Positions 49,552 through 59,534 of a DNA stretch of 64,000 nucleotides are shown piece after piece. A program made the translations under genes and the position numbers. The stretch's first letter is position 1. Every line of letters starts with the position of its first letter. A model generated the notes under the pieces. That model was not told the origin of the DNA. It saw only the letters and a program-made list of their open reading frames with translations, and made no database searches. Source of the DNA: Pseudomonas oligotrophica. Lineage in GTDB: Bacteria; Pseudomonadota; Gammaproteobacteria; Pseudomonadales; Pseudomonadaceae. The stretch spans positions 1 through 64,000 of the forward strand of contig NZ_JAKJRU010000004.1 of NCBI RefSeq assembly GCF_021726475.1, in the 5' to 3' direction.

Positions 49552-51006
49552 GTGCCTGTATTGTCTGTCCGAACCCAGGGATTGCAGCCGTGGATCGACC
49601 GCCTGAACCAGTCCGAACTGCCGGCCCTGGCGGCGGTGGTCACCGATCTGCAGCGCCTGACCCAGGCCGAGCATGCCTCGGTCCAGCAACTGGCCGACGT
49701 GCTGCTGCGTGACGCAGCGCTGACGTCCAAGGTTCTGCGGGTCGCCAACAGCAGCTACTACAACCCGTCGCAGGAAGTCATCCGGACCATCTCGCGCGCA
49801 ATCGTGCTGATCGGCTTCGACAATGTGCGGCTGATCAGCCTGTCGGTCAGCCTGGTCGACGGGTTGCTCGACCGGGCGCCGCACCATCAGTTGCTCGAGC
49901 TGCTGGCGCGCTCGTTCCATGCCGCGGTCCAGGCGCGCAACCTGTCCGGCTATGTCATGTCGCGCAGCGAGGAGGAAGTGTTCATCGCGGCGCTGCTGTT
50001 CCACGTCGGCGAGCTGGCCTTTTGGGGGTGTGGCGGCGAGCAGGCCGATGAGCTGGCCGAGGCCCTGGCGCAACCCGGCGCCCGCCACGACGAAACGGTG
50101 CAGCGCCTGCTCGGCACCAGCTTTCGCCAGCTGACCCTGGGCCTGGTCAAGAGCTGGAACCTCGGCGAGCTGACGGCGCTGGCCCAGGGCGCGGCGGCCG
50201 GGCTGGATCTGGGCGTGCGTTCGGTCGCGCTGGGCGTGCGGATCAGCGAGGCGGCACTGGAGGGTTGGGATAGCCCGCGGATGACGGTGCTGGTCGGCGA
50301 GTACGCGAAGTTCGCCGGCATCAGCGAGGCGGACGCGCTGCAGCAGATCCTCGCCAGCGCCGACGAGGCGGTCCAGGTGGCCTCGACCTTCGGTGCGAGC
50401 CGCCTGTGCCGACTGATCCCCAATACCGATCCGGAGCAGATCCGGCTACAGCAGGCCCAGCGGCGCGCAACCCTGCTGCAGCCGGACCTGCTGGTCATGC
50501 AGCAGGCGATGCAGGACCTCGGGCTGCTGGCCAGCGCCGGCAGCGACGTCGGCCTGATCCTCGATACCCTGTTGCGCGGCCTGCATCAGGGCGCGGGGCT
50601 GGAGCGGGTCATGGTGGCGGTGCTGGCCGACCGGCAGACGCGCTTTCGCGTGCGCTGCGCGGTCGGCGAGGGCAGCGAGGCCTGGCTCGACGGGTTCTCG
50701 CTGCCGGCCGAGCAGGTCGAGCAGCCGCACATCTTCAGCTACGCGCTACGCCAGCGCCAGCCGCTGTGGATGGGCGTGCCGGCCAGCTACAACCTGGCCG
50801 AGCTGGTGACCCAGCCGCTGCGCCAGTGGCTCGGCAATGGCATGTTCTTCATTGCGCCGCTGCTGGCCGGGACGCGGGAGATCGGCATCATCTACGCCGA
50901 CTGCCGGCTCTCCGGGCGCGCGCTCAAGCACGAACAGTTCGTCGCCTTCCAGCGCTTCGCCCAGCTGACCGGGCGCTGCCTGGGAGCCCTTGCCGGGCGC
51001 GGCTGA
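49552..51006 (+). CDS. HDOD-domain regulatory protein
   Basis: A 484-residue cytoplasmic protein. Residues about 15-210 form an HDOD domain (LPALAAVVTDLQRLTQ, DAALTSKVLRVANSSYY, RAIVLIGFDNVR, FIAALLFHVGELAF), a hydrolase-like fold without the HD metal ligands, used in signalling. The C-terminal 160 residues resemble a GAF-type sensory domain (DTLLRGLHQGAGLERVMVA, IIYADCRL). The start is GTG at 49552, with TTG 49561 as an alternative. It stands alone between the transporter operon (divergent) and mltD (convergent). The signal is not known. Confidence 0.8.
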   Translation: MPVLSVRTQGLQPWIDRLNQSELPALAAVVTDLQRLTQAEHASVQQLADVLLRDAALTSKVLRVANSSYYNPSQEVIRTISRAIVLIGFDNVRLISLSVSLVDGLLDRAPHHQLLELLARSFHAAVQARNLSGYVMSRSEEEVFIAALLFHVGELAFWGCGGEQADELAEALAQPGARHDETVQRLLGTSFRQLTLGLVKSWNLGELTALAQGAAAGLDLGVRSVALGVRISEAALEGWDSPRMTVLVGEYAKFAGISEADALQQILASADEAVQVASTFGASRLCRLIPNTDPEQIRLQQAQRRATLLQPDLLVMQQAMQDLGLLASAGSDVGLILDTLLRGLHQGAGLERVMVAVLADRQTRFRVRCAVGEGSEAWLDGFSLPAEQVEQPHIFSYALRQRQPLWMGVPASYNLAELVTQPLRQWLGNGMFFIAPLLAGTREIGIIYADCRLSGRALKHEQFVAFQRFAQLTGRCLGALAGRG

Positions 51007-51055
51007 AGCTCGATCGAACCGTCAGCGCGCCAGGCAAGGCGCGGCGGCGCCCCGG

Positions 51056-52597
51056 TTACGGCAGGTACAACGTCAGCATCTGCCCCGGGCGCAGGATGCT
51101 CGTGCCCTTCGGGTTCCAGTCCTTCAGCGCCGTGATCTGCACATTGAAGCGCTTGGCGATGTGGTAGAGCGAATCGCCCTGGCGCACCTTGTAGTAGGTG
51201 GGCTTGGACTTCGCCCGGCCGGCTGCCGGCTTGTCGAGGAACAACGCCTGGCCGACCTTGAGCTGGCTGCCGGCAAGGCCGTTCCAGCGCTGCAGGTCGC
51301 GGACCGAAACACCCTTGGCCTTGGCGATGCTCCACAGGTTGTCACCGGACCTGACCCGGTAGCTGCGCGGCGCACTGGTGCCGGCACGGGAGGCGACGGC
51401 CTCGAGCAGGCGCGGCGCGGCGGTACCGGATGAAGGAATGGTCAGGGTCTGGCCGATGCGCAGGGTATTGCTACGCAGGCGGTTGATCTCGCGCAGGGTG
51501 CGTACGCTGACCTGGTGGCGACTGGCGACGGCGCTCAGCGTGTCGCCGGGGCGGACCTGATATTGCTGCCAGTCGACCAGTTCCTGCGGCTTGATCTGCG
51601 CCAGGCTGCTGGTCAGGCTTTCGGCCTTGCTCAGCGGCACCAGCAGCTGCTGCGGCCCGTCGAGCGTGATGCGCCGGGTGAAGGCCGGGTTGAGCTGGAT
51701 CAGCTCGTCCTCGTCGATGCCGGCCAGCTTGGCCACGCGCGACAGGTCCATGCGCTGCTTGAGCGGCACGACCTCGAAGTAGGGCTCGTTGGCGATCGGG
51801 TTGAGGCTGATGCCGTAGGCTTCCGGCGTCTTGACCAGTTGCGACAGTGCCAGCAGCTTGGGCACGTAGTCGCGCGTCTCGCTGGGCAGCGGCAGGTTCC
51901 AGTAGTCGGTGGGCAGGCCCAGCTTCTGGTTGCGCTCGATCGCCCGGCTGACGGTGCCTTCGCCGGCGTTGTAGGCGGCCAGGGCAAGCAGCCAGTCGCC
52001 GTTGAACAGCCCGTGCAGGTAGTCGAGGTAGCGCAGCGCGGCATTGGTCGAGGCAGTGATGTCGCGGCGGCCGTCGTACCAGTTGGTCTGGCGCAGGTTG
52101 AAATGGCGGCCGGTGGACGGGATGAACTGCCAGAGGCCCACCGCATGGGCGGGCGAGTAGGCGAAGGGGTCGTAGGAGCTTTCGATGATCGGCAGCAGCG
52201 CCAGCTCCAGCGGCATGTTCTGCTCTTCGAGGCGCTCGACGATGTAATGAATGAAGGGACTGCCGCGCTCGCTCGCCACTTCGATGTTCTTCGGTCGGCT
52301 GGCGAATAGCAGGCGCTGCTGTTCGATGCGCGGGTTGCTGCCGATGTAGTCCTGCAGCTGGTAGCCGTCGCGAATACGCTCCCAGATATCCTCGTGGACG
52401 ATCGGCTGGGGTGTTTCATGCAGCCAGACCGGTTCGTTGGGCTGGGTGACCTGGCGGCCCAGGCTCATCTCGTCGGAGGCGTCTCTGGAGCCGTTGCTCT
52501 GGCAGCCGGCGAGAGCAATGCACAGGGCGAGCGCAAGGGCCTTGCCGGGGGTTACCAAGGCGTCTGGTTCGCAGCGTTTCCTGGATTGTGGCGGCAT
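51056..52597 (-). CDS. mltD: membrane-bound lytic murein transglycosylase D
   Basis: A 513-residue lipoprotein cleaving peptidoglycan glycan strands. The signal peptide ends in a lipobox (IALAGC) near residue 35. The SLT catalytic domain (about 100-250) contains IIESSYDPFAYSPAHAVGLW with the catalytic glutamate and AAYNAGEGTV. Three LysM repeats follow (YQVRPGDTLSAVASRH, YRVRSGDNLWSIAKAKG, YKVRQGDSLYHIAKRFN). An upstream ATG at 52618 is possible; 52597 fits the signal peptide better. It is next to gloB in the same orientation. Confidence 0.94.
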   Translation of the reverse strand: MPPQSRKRCEPDALVTPGKALALALCIALAGCQSNGSRDASDEMSLGRQVTQPNEPVWLHETPQPIVHEDIWERIRDGYQLQDYIGSNPRIEQQRLLFASRPKNIEVASERGSPFIHYIVERLEEQNMPLELALLPIIESSYDPFAYSPAHAVGLWQFIPSTGRHFNLRQTNWYDGRRDITASTNAALRYLDYLHGLFNGDWLLALAAYNAGEGTVSRAIERNQKLGLPTDYWNLPLPSETRDYVPKLLALSQLVKTPEAYGISLNPIANEPYFEVVPLKQRMDLSRVAKLAGIDEDELIQLNPAFTRRITLDGPQQLLVPLSKAESLTSSLAQIKPQELVDWQQYQVRPGDTLSAVASRHQVSVRTLREINRLRSNTLRIGQTLTIPSSGTAAPRLLEAVASRAGTSAPRSYRVRSGDNLWSIAKAKGVSVRDLQRWNGLAGSQLKVGQALFLDKPAAGRAKSKPTYYKVRQGDSLYHIAKRFNVQITALKDWNPKGTSILRPGQMLTLYLP

Positions 52598-52696
52598 GGG
52601 CGTGGCCTTCCGGGGCACAAAATTCGGGCGATTCTAGAAACGCCCACCCTGGGGGTCAAGTTTGCCCGGCCGATTTCGGGACGCTGTCGAGATCGA

Positions 52697-53476
52697 TCAG
52701 AAGCGATCCTTCCAGGCCCTCAGCGCCGCGAAAACCGCGACCTCGTCGCTCAGCTCCTGGCCGGCCTGGGCGCTTGCCGCGGTAGCTACGGCGCCGATCG
52801 AGCTGCGCAGGAACGGATTGGTGCGCAGTTCCAGGGCCAGGTTCGACGGCAGGCTGATCTGCTGGTTCTCGCGCAGGCGTGAAACATCCAGAAACCGCTT
52901 TTCGATGTCGGGATTTTCCGGCTCGACGGCGCGGGCGAAGCGCAGGTTGCCAAGCGTGTACTCGTGGGTGCAGTAGATAAGCGTCTGCGGCGGCAGGGCG
53001 GCAAGCCGGCCGAGCGAGCGGAACATGTCCTGCGCCGTGCCCTCGAACAACCGGCCGCAGCCGGCGGCGAACAGCGTGTCGCCGCTGAGCAGCCAGGGCT
53101 GCTCGGCATCGCCGTGAAAGTAGGCGATATGGCCGAGGGTGTGGCCCGGCACGGCGATCACCTGCAGGGCCTGGCCGATGACGTCGATCCGGGCGGCGTC
53201 CTCCAGTGCGACATCGCGACCGGGGATCTGCTCGTGGGCCGGGCCGTAGACGCGCGCGCCGGTCCGCTCCTTGAGCTGCAGGACGCCGCCGACGTGGTCG
53301 TGGTGATGATGTGTCACCAGGATGTCGCTGAGCTGCCAGCCCGGATGACGGTCGAGCCAGCCCAGAACCGGTGCGGCATCGCCGGGGTCGACCACGGCAC
53401 AGCGGCGCGTCCTGGCATCCTGCAGCAGCCAGATATAGTTGTCGGAGAAGGCGGGAAGGGCTTCGATGATCGGCAT
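52697..53476 (-). CDS. gloB: hydroxyacylglutathione hydrolase (glyoxalase II)
   Basis: GloB releases D-lactate and glutathione from S-lactoylglutathione in methylglyoxal detoxification. The 259-residue metallo-beta-lactamase-fold protein shows the binuclear site [10 protein letters not shown] (about residues 55-64), the GHTLGHIAY histidine, [11 protein letters not shown] and the C-terminal [12 protein letters not shown] glutathione site. Confidence 0.95.
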   Translation of the reverse strand: MPIIEALPAFSDNYIWLLQDARTRRCAVVDPGDAAPVLGWLDRHPGWQLSDILVTHHHHDHVGGVLQLKERTGARVYGPAHEQIPGRDVALEDAARIDVIGQALQVIAVPGHTLGHIAYFHGDAEQPWLLSGDTLFAAGCGRLFEGTAQDMFRSLGRLAALPPQTLIYCTHEYTLGNLRFARAVEPENPDIEKRFLDVSRLRENQQISLPSNLALELRTNPFLRSSIGAVATAASAQAGQELSDEVAVFAALRAWKDRF

Positions 53477-53574
53477 CCTGGGGAACTCGCCAAGAAGGGG
53501 ACAAAGGGGGCATGCTAGCAGTCCGGGGCGAAAGTTGAAGCCATCTTCCTGTGAGCGAATGACGGAGCCTTGCC

Positions 53575-54330
53575 ATGACTGAACATCCTTGTGCGAAAGC
53601 GTCCGGGCAGGCGCCGGCCGTCGCCGAGGCGGCCCGCGCCTGGTTCGATACGCCCATGGGCCAGCAGTTGCTGCGCCAGGAGCAGCGCGTGCTCGGCGAG
53701 GCGCTCGAGCGCTGCTTCGGCAGCTACCTGGTGCACTGCGGCCCGTTCGCCGGCGAGCCGCTGGTATCGCAGAAGATCAAGCGCAGCGTGCGCCTTGGCG
53801 CGCCGATGCCCGGCGTCGAGATCCAGTGCGATGAGCAGGCCTGGCCGATCGGCGAGCATGCCGCGGATGTCGTGGTGCTGCAGCACGCCCTGGATTTCTG
53901 TGCATCGCCTCACGGGCTGCTGCGCGAGGCGGCTCGCAGCGTGCGGCCGGGCGGGCACCTGCTGGTGGTCGGCGTCAATCCGTGGAGCCTCTGGGGCGCA
54001 CGCCACCTGACTGCCTGCGACGGCTTTCGCCAGGCGCGCTGCATTCGTGCCTCGCGCGTCGGCGACTGGCTCAACCTGCTGGGCTTCGCGCTGGAGAATC
54101 GCCGCTTCGGGTGCTATTGTCCGCCGCTTTCCTCGAGTGACTGGCAGGCGCGGCTGGCGCGTCTGGATGACATCGGTCATCGCTTGCAGGCACCGACCGG
54201 CGGTTTCTATCTCCTGATGGCGCGCAAGCTGATGATCGGCCTGCGGCCGTTGCGCAAGGAACGGCGCGAGCGCATGGGCAAGCTGCTGCCGATGCCGGTC
54301 GCGAAGGTCAGTCGTCGCAACGCCGAATAA
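53575..54330 (+). CDS. class I SAM-dependent methyltransferase, substrate unknown
   Basis: A 251-residue protein. The second half of the methyltransferase core is visible: [21 protein letters not shown] followed by [20 protein letters not shown], the motif III/post-motif of type 11 methyltransferases. The N-terminal SAM-binding glycine motif is weak; an equivalent gene stands between gloB and rnhA in P. aeruginosa from memory. It is divergent from gloB and 42 bases before rnhA. Confidence 0.8.
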   Translation: MTEHPCAKASGQAPAVAEAARAWFDTPMGQQLLRQEQRVLGEALERCFGSYLVHCGPFAGEPLVSQKIKRSVRLGAPMPGVEIQCDEQAWPIGEHAADVVVLQHALDFCASPHGLLREAARSVRPGGHLLVVGVNPWSLWGARHLTACDGFRQARCIRASRVGDWLNLLGFALENRRFGCYCPPLSSSDWQARLARLDDIGHRLQAPTGGFYLLMARKLMIGLRPLRKERRERMGKLLPMPVAKVSRRNAE

Positions 54331-54372
54331 CCTGCGAGCGACAGCCTCGAACTGACGGACCCTGAAAGCTAC

Positions 54373-54828
54373 ATGAGCGACGATTCGGTCGAGATCTATA
54401 CCGACGGTGCCTGCAAGGGCAATCCCGGCCCGGGCGGCTGGGGCGCCCTGCTGATCTACAAGGGCGCCAAGCGCGAGCTTTGGGGGGGCGAGGCGCAGAC
54501 CACCAACAACCGCATGGAGCTGATGGCCGCGATCCGCGCGCTGGCCGAGCTCAAGCGACCCTGCAAGGTCCGCCTGTTCACCGACTCGCAGTACGTGATG
54601 CAAGGCATCACCGACTGGCTGCCGAACTGGAAGAAGCGGGGCTGGAAGACCGCCAGCAAGCAGCCGGTGAAGAACGCCGACCTCTGGCAACAGCTGGACG
54701 AGCAGGCCGCCCGCCACGAGGTGAGCTGGAACTGGGTGCGCGGCCATGCCGGCCATCCGGGCAACGAGCAGGCCGATCTGCTGGCCAACCGCGGCGTGGT
54801 GCAGGCCAAACGACAACCGATGGTTTAA
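54373..54828 (+). CDS. rnhA: ribonuclease HI
   Basis: Degrades RNA in RNA-DNA hybrids. The 151-residue protein has the catalytic DEDD residues: Asp10 ([14 protein letters not shown]), Glu48 (NNRMELMA), Asp70 ([11 protein letters not shown]) and Asp133 region (GNEQADLLA). It lies 12 bases before dnaQ in the same direction, whereas E. coli has rnhA and dnaQ divergent. Confidence 0.95.
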   Translation: MSDDSVEIYTDGACKGNPGPGGWGALLIYKGAKRELWGGEAQTTNNRMELMAAIRALAELKRPCKVRLFTDSQYVMQGITDWLPNWKKRGWKTASKQPVKNADLWQQLDEQAARHEVSWNWVRGHAGHPGNEQADLLANRGVVQAKRQPMV

Positions 54829-54840
54829 CGAGCGATACCG

Positions 54841-55587
54841 ATGCGCAGCATTGTTCTGGATACCGAAACGACCGGCATGCCGGTCACCGATGGCCACCGC
54901 ATCATCGAGATCGGCTGTGTCGAAGTGATCGGCCGGCGGCTGACCGGGCGGCACTTCCATGTCTACCTGCAGCCCGATCGGGAGGTGGACGAAGGCGCAG
55001 TGGCGGTGCATGGCATCACCAACGAGTTCCTTGTCGACAAGCCGCGCTTTCGCGATGTGGCCGACGAGTTCTTCGAGTTCATCCGCGATGCGCAGCTGGT
55101 CATCCACAACGCGGCGTTCGATATCGGCTTCATCAACAACGAATTCGCCCTGCTAGGCCAGCGCGAGCGGGCCGAGATCACCGACCACTGCACGGTGCTC
55201 GATACCCTGCTGATGGCCCGCGAGCGGCACCCAGGCCAGCGCAACAGCCTGGATGCGCTGTGCAAGCGCTACGGTGTCGACAATTCCGGCCGCGACCTGC
55301 ACGGCGCCCTGCTGGACGCCGAGATCCTCGCCGATGTCTGGCTGACGATGACCGGCGGCCAGACCAACCTCTCGCTGGCCGGCGATGGCGCCGACAATGC
55401 AGGCGGCCGCCCGCAGCCGAGCCCGATTCGTCGCCTGCCGGCCGACCGTCCGCGCACACCGGTGCTGGCCGCCAGCGACGCCGAGCTGGCCGCACATGCC
55501 GCTCGGCTCGCCGCCATCGAGAAGGCCTCCGGCGGCCCCGCGCTCTGGCAGCAACTGGCCCTTGCCGCAACGCCGCAGCCGTCCTGA
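54841..55587 (+). CDS. dnaQ: DNA polymerase III epsilon (proofreading) subunit
   Basis: The 248-residue 3'-5' exonuclease subunit. Exonuclease motifs are ExoI IVLDTETTGMP (Asp-x-Glu), ExoII VIHNAAFDIGFIN and ExoIII RDLHGALLDAEILADV with the catalytic His and Asp. The C-terminal third is the flexible tail that binds the polymerase alpha subunit. It is cotranscribed with rnhA. Confidence 0.95.
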   Translation: MRSIVLDTETTGMPVTDGHRIIEIGCVEVIGRRLTGRHFHVYLQPDREVDEGAVAVHGITNEFLVDKPRFRDVADEFFEFIRDAQLVIHNAAFDIGFINNEFALLGQRERAEITDHCTVLDTLLMARERHPGQRNSLDALCKRYGVDNSGRDLHGALLDAEILADVWLTMTGGQTNLSLAGDGADNAGGRPQPSPIRRLPADRPRTPVLAASDAELAAHAARLAAIEKASGGPALWQQLALAATPQPS

Positions 55588-56007
55588 GAGGGCAGTCCGG
55601 CCGGCCCGCGACGCCAGCCTACCTGCACTGACCTCGGGTCCGCTGCGGAACGCCATCCAGGGCTGCTTTCCCCTACCTGGCGCAGCCGGTTCGATGCCGC
55701 CACATCCCCAAAAGCTTGACCGTCCGCGCTATGGCTATGTGCTATCTTCGCTATCCTTGCGCACCCTGGCTCCGCCAGGCGCGCCCGGACGGGTTGTGCT
55801 GCGTTGCAAGCGGTGTGGGGGTGGACAATTTCCTACAGCCTTGGCGCTGTAGGTTTTTGGCGCGTAAGGCTGGCCAAATCCCGGACGGATGGTGTGTGCT
55901 TGTGTCGCCTGGGCGCAGCTGGCAAGCGTTGTTTTTTGCTAAAGTTCGCGACCTACGAACAAGCCAGTAGCCAGCCAGCTTTGGTTCTGATTGAAGAGGT
56001 GTTCTGC
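55588..56007. other. 420-base gap upstream of gacA
   Basis: It contains a terminator-like hairpin at 55832-55858 (listed) and presumably the gacA promoter. An open frame continuous with gacA extends back through the area from 55804, but its translation has no GacA resemblance before the TTG at 56008, so it is treated as leader. No RNA gene was recognised. Confidence 0.5.
55832..55858 (+). terminator. terminator-like hairpin in the gacA leader
   Basis: CCTACAGC (55832-55839) pairs with GCTGTAGG (55846-55853) around CTTGGC and is followed by TTTTT. It lies 245 bases after dnaQ and 150 before gacA, so it may end the rnhA-dnaQ transcript or act as an attenuator in the gacA leader. Confidence 0.55.
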
Positions 56008-56652
56008 TTGATTAGAGTGCTGGTGGTCGATGACCACGATCTGGTGCGTACTGGCATCACGCGTATGCTGTCGGACATCGACGGCCTCTACGTGGTCGGG
56101 CAGGCCGACTCCGGCGAGGAAGCCATTCGCAGGGCGCGCGAACTCAAGCCGGACGTGGTCCTGATGGACCTCAAGATGCCTGGCATCGGCGGCCTGGAGG
56201 CGACCCGCAAGCTGCTGCGCAGCAATCCCGACCTGAAGGTCATCGCGGTGACCATCTGCGAGGAGGATCCCTTCCCGACGCGCCTGCTGCAGGCCGGCGC
56301 CGCCGGCTACCTGACCAAGGGCGCCGCGCTGGATGAAATGATCCGTGCCATCCGCATGGTCTTCGCCGGGCAGCGTTACATCAGCCCGCAGATCGCCCAG
56401 CAACTGGCGCTCAAGTCGTTCCAGCCGCAGGTCAGTGCCTCGCCCTTCGACCTGCTCTCGGAGCGGGAAATCCAGATCGCCCTGATGATCGCCAACTGCC
56501 AGAAGGTGCAGGCGATTTCCGACAAGCTCTGCCTTTCGCCGAAAACCGTCAACACCTATCGCTACCGCATCTTCGAGAAGCTCTCGATCACCAGCGACGT
56601 CGAGCTGGCGCTGCTTGCCGTCCGCCACGGTATGGTCGACACCGTCAACTGA
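56008..56652 (+). CDS. gacA: response regulator GacA
   Basis: GacA is the response regulator of the GacS/GacA system; it activates rsmY/rsmZ small RNAs and so controls secondary metabolism, biofilm and virulence traits. The 214-residue protein has a receiver domain with VVDDHD acidic pocket and Asp54 phosphorylation site in [11 protein letters not shown], and a LuxR-type helix-turn-helix ([11 protein letters not shown]... [17 protein letters not shown]). The start is TTG at 56008 after GAAGAGGT; a rare start limits expression. Its stop overlaps the uvrC start, the usual gacA-uvrC arrangement. Confidence 0.94.
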   Translation: MIRVLVVDDHDLVRTGITRMLSDIDGLYVVGQADSGEEAIRRARELKPDVVLMDLKMPGIGGLEATRKLLRSNPDLKVIAVTICEEDPFPTRLLQAGAAGYLTKGAALDEMIRAIRMVFAGQRYISPQIAQQLALKSFQPQVSASPFDLLSEREIQIALMIANCQKVQAISDKLCLSPKTVNTYRYRIFEKLSITSDVELALLAVRHGMVDTVN

Positions 56653-58475
56653 TGGCCCGGGCCTTCGATTCCTCTGCGTTCCTGGCCGCCTGCAGCGGGC
56701 GGCCAGGCGTGTATCGCATGCTCGACGCCGAGGGCAAGCTGCTCTACGTCGGCAAGGCGAAGAACCTCAAGAAGCGTCTGGCCAGCTACTTCCGCAAGAC
56801 CGGCCAGGCGCCGAAGACGGCCGCGCTGGTCGCCAGGATCGCCCAGGTCGAGACCACCATCACCGGCAACGAGACCGAGGCGCTGCTGCTGGAGCAGACG
56901 CTGATCAAGCAGTGGCGGCCGCCCTACAACATCCTGTTGCGTGACGACAAATCCTACCCCTACGTGTTCCTCTCGAGCGGGCGCTTCCCGCGGCTGAGCA
57001 TTCACCGCGGGGCGAAGAGGGAGCCGGGGCGCTATTTCGGGCCCTATCCCAGCGCAGGGGCGATCCGCGAAAGCCTCGGCCTGCTGCAGAAGGCCTTCCT
57101 GGTGCGCCAATGCGAGGACAGCTACTTCCGCAACCGCACCCGGCCCTGCCTGCAATACCAGATCAAGCGTTGCAAGGCGCCGTGCGTCAATCTGGTCGAT
57201 CCCGATGAATACGCCGAGGATATCCGCCATTCGGTGATGTTCCTCGAGGGGCGCAGCAACGCGCTGGCCGAGGAGCTGTCGCGCAACATGGAGACGGCTG
57301 CCGCCACGCTGGACTTCGAGCGCGCCGCGCAGATTCGCGACCAGATCGGCATCCTGCGTCGGGTGCAGGACCAGCAGCACATCGAGGGTGGCTCGGGAAA
57401 CGTGGACATCGTCGCCGCCACGGTCAGCCCCGGTGGTGCCTGCGTGCACCTGATCAGCGTGCGCGGCGGCCGGGTGCTCGGCAGCAAGAACTTCTTTCCA
57501 CAGGTGGCGATCGAGGAGAGCGTCAGCGACGTGCTGCTGGCCTTCCTCGAGCAGTACTACCTGGGCTCGGCCGAGCGCGATCTGCCGGGTGAGCTCATCG
57601 TCAATGCCGCGCACGAGGATTTCCCCACGCTGATCGCGGCGGTGGCCGAGCTGCGTGGCGTCGAACTGGGCATCGTGCAGCGCGTACGCGGCACGCGCGC
57701 GCGCTGGCAGCAGATGGCGCTGACCAATGCCGAACAGGCCCTGGCGGCACGCCTGGCCAACCGCCAGCATCTTTCGGCACGCTTCGAGGCGCTGGCCGAG
57801 GCGCTGGAGCTGGACGAACCGCCACAGCGCCTGGAGTGCTTCGACATCAGCCATTCCAGTGGCGAGGCGACCGTCGCCTCCTGCGTGGTGTTCGGTCCCG
57901 AGGGGCCGATCAAGGCCGATTACCGCCGTTTCAACATCGAGGGCGTCACCGCGGGGGACGACTACGCGGCGATGCACCAGGCGCTGTCGCGCCGTTTCCG
58001 CAAGCTGGTCGAAGGGGAGGGCAAACGCCCCGATATCCTCCTGGTCGACGGCGGCAAGGGGCAGTTGAACATGGCCCGCGAGGTGCTGGCCGAGTTGCCG
58101 GTGCCCGACCTGATCCTGCTCGGCGTGGCCAAGGGCGTCACCCGCAAGCCCGGTTTCGAGACGCTCTACCTGAACGATGCCGAGCACGAGTTCACCTTGC
58201 CGGGCGACTCGCCTGCGCTGCATCTGATCCAGCAGATCCGCGACGAAGCGCACCGCTTCGCCATCACCGGACATCGCGCGCGCCGCGGCAAGGCCCGACG
58301 CACCTCGAGCCTGGAGGACGTTCCCGGCATCGGCCCCAAGCGCAGGCGCGAACTGCTCAAGCATTTCGGCGGTCTGCAGGAGTTGAGCAGGGCCAGTGTC
58401 GACGAGATATCCAAGGCGCCGAGCATCAGCAAAAAGCTCGCCGAGTCGATTTATGCTGCCCTGCACAGTGAGTAG
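56652..58475 (+). CDS. uvrC: excinuclease ABC subunit C
   Basis: The dual-incision nuclease of nucleotide excision repair. The 607-residue protein has the N-terminal GIY-YIG domain ([20 protein letters not shown]), cysteine cluster ([21 protein letters not shown], split over the region about 155-180), the UVR domain near residue 210, the RNase H-like endonuclease domain ([20 protein letters not shown]) and a C-terminal tandem helix-hairpin-helix ([17 protein letters not shown]). It overlaps gacA by one base. Confidence 0.96.
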   Translation: MARAFDSSAFLAACSGRPGVYRMLDAEGKLLYVGKAKNLKKRLASYFRKTGQAPKTAALVARIAQVETTITGNETEALLLEQTLIKQWRPPYNILLRDDKSYPYVFLSSGRFPRLSIHRGAKREPGRYFGPYPSAGAIRESLGLLQKAFLVRQCEDSYFRNRTRPCLQYQIKRCKAPCVNLVDPDEYAEDIRHSVMFLEGRSNALAEELSRNMETAAATLDFERAAQIRDQIGILRRVQDQQHIEGGSGNVDIVAATVSPGGACVHLISVRGGRVLGSKNFFPQVAIEESVSDVLLAFLEQYYLGSAERDLPGELIVNAAHEDFPTLIAAVAELRGVELGIVQRVRGTRARWQQMALTNAEQALAARLANRQHLSARFEALAEALELDEPPQRLECFDISHSSGEATVASCVVFGPEGPIKADYRRFNIEGVTAGDDYAAMHQALSRRFRKLVEGEGKRPDILLVDGGKGQLNMAREVLAELPVPDLILLGVAKGVTRKPGFETLYLNDAEHEFTLPGDSPALHLIQQIRDEAHRFAITGHRARRGKARRTSSLEDVPGIGPKRRRELLKHFGGLQELSRASVDEISKAPSISKKLAESIYAALHSE

Positions 58476-58508
58476 AATCACCGTCTTCTCTGCAGATCAG
58501 TGGTACCG

Positions 58509-59066
58509 ATGAATATTCCAAACCTGCTCACCGTGCTACGCGTGCTGCTGATTCCGTTCTTCATCCTGCTGTTCTACCTGCCGTTCCACTGGAGCTACCT
58601 GGCCGCCAGCGCGGTGTTCACCGTTGCGGCCATCACCGACTGGCTCGACGGCTACCTGGCCCGGCGCCTGCAGCAGAGCACGCCGTTCGGTGCCTTCCTC
58701 GATCCGGTGGCCGACAAGCTCATGGTGGCGGTGGCGCTGGTCCTGCTGGTGGGCGAGCACGCCAACCTCTGGCTGACCCTGCCGGCGGCGATCATCATCG
58801 GGCGCGAGATCGTGGTGTCGGCCCTGCGCGAGTGGATGGCCGAACTCGGCGCGCGGGCACAGGTGGCGGTCTCCAATCTCGGCAAATGGAAGACGGCGGC
58901 GCAGATGGTCGCGCTGGTCATCCTGCTGGCCAACCCGCCGGCGCTGACTGTCTGGGTCGGGCTGGGCTATGCGCTGCTGCTGGTCGCGGCAGCGCTGACG
59001 CTGTGGTCGATGACCAATTACCTGATGGCTGCCTGGCCGCATCTCAGCCCGTCGGAAAATAAATAA
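58509..59066 (+). CDS. pgsA: CDP-diacylglycerol-glycerol-3-phosphate 3-phosphatidyltransferase
   Basis: PgsA makes phosphatidylglycerophosphate, the committed step to PG and cardiolipin, in the inner membrane. The 185-residue protein shows the CDP-alcohol phosphotransferase signature D-x2-DG-x2-AR-x8-G-x3-D-x3-D in [20 protein letters not shown] and FLDPVADK, with about five membrane helices. The ATG at 58509 is preferred over a GTG at 58500 because [12 protein letters not shown] is the family N-terminus. Confidence 0.95.
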   Translation: MNIPNLLTVLRVLLIPFFILLFYLPFHWSYLAASAVFTVAAITDWLDGYLARRLQQSTPFGAFLDPVADKLMVAVALVLLVGEHANLWLTLPAAIIIGREIVVSALREWMAELGARAQVAVSNLGKWKTAAQMVALVILLANPPALTVWVGLGYALLLVAAALTLWSMTNYLMAAWPHLSPSENK

Positions 59067-59086
59067 AAACTTTTTTAATCAAAGGC

Positions 59087-59114
59087 TTGACGCGGCGTTT
59101 CGAATCGCTAAAAT
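59087..59114 (+). promoter_or_regulatory. tRNA-Gly/tRNA-Cys promoter
   Basis: TTGACG (59087-59092) and TAAAAT (59109-59114) are separated by 16 bases, placing the start near 59121. It is preceded by an A/T-rich stretch (59058-59083) that could act as an UP element. Confidence 0.8.
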
Positions 59115-59134
59115 GGCGCCGTCAACACGACAAC

Positions 59135-59210
<76 letters not shown>

Positions 59211-59253
59211 GTTTAAAGCGCGCCGCAGCTACAATGCGGCGTGTTCGTTTTGA

Positions 59254-59327
59254 GGCCGGTTGGCAGAGTGGTTATGCAGCGGATTGCAAATCCGTGTACG
59301 CCGGTTCGATTCCGACATCGGCCTCCA
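59254..59327 (+). tRNA. tRNA-Cys(GCA)
   Basis: A 74-base cloverleaf with acceptor GGCCGGT pairing with ATCGGCC, anticodon GCA in GATTGCAAATC, the GGTTCGATTCC T-arm and encoded CCA. Confidence 0.97.
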
Positions 59328-59330
59328 TAC

Positions 59331-59367
59331 AGAAAGCCCCGCAGATGCTGAATCTGCGGGGCTTTTT
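59331..59367 (+). terminator. terminator of the tRNA-Gly/Cys transcript
   Basis: AGAAAGCCCCGCAGAT pairs with ATCTGCGGGGCTTTTTCT around GCTGA. This long stem with terminal T tract lies four bases after tRNA-Cys. Confidence 0.92.
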
Positions 59368-59534
59368 CTTTGCCTGCGAAACGGGTCGGAACAGCGGCGG
59401 ATGCGCTGCGGGCCGGTAGCAGGGCAGGCCGGCGACCGGTTGCCAGGCTGATGCGGGCCGGCAGGTCGAGACGATCGCCTGCATGGTGATCGCCTTCTGA
59501 CAACGCACGTCTTCGTACAGTGCAGTTGCCGCTC

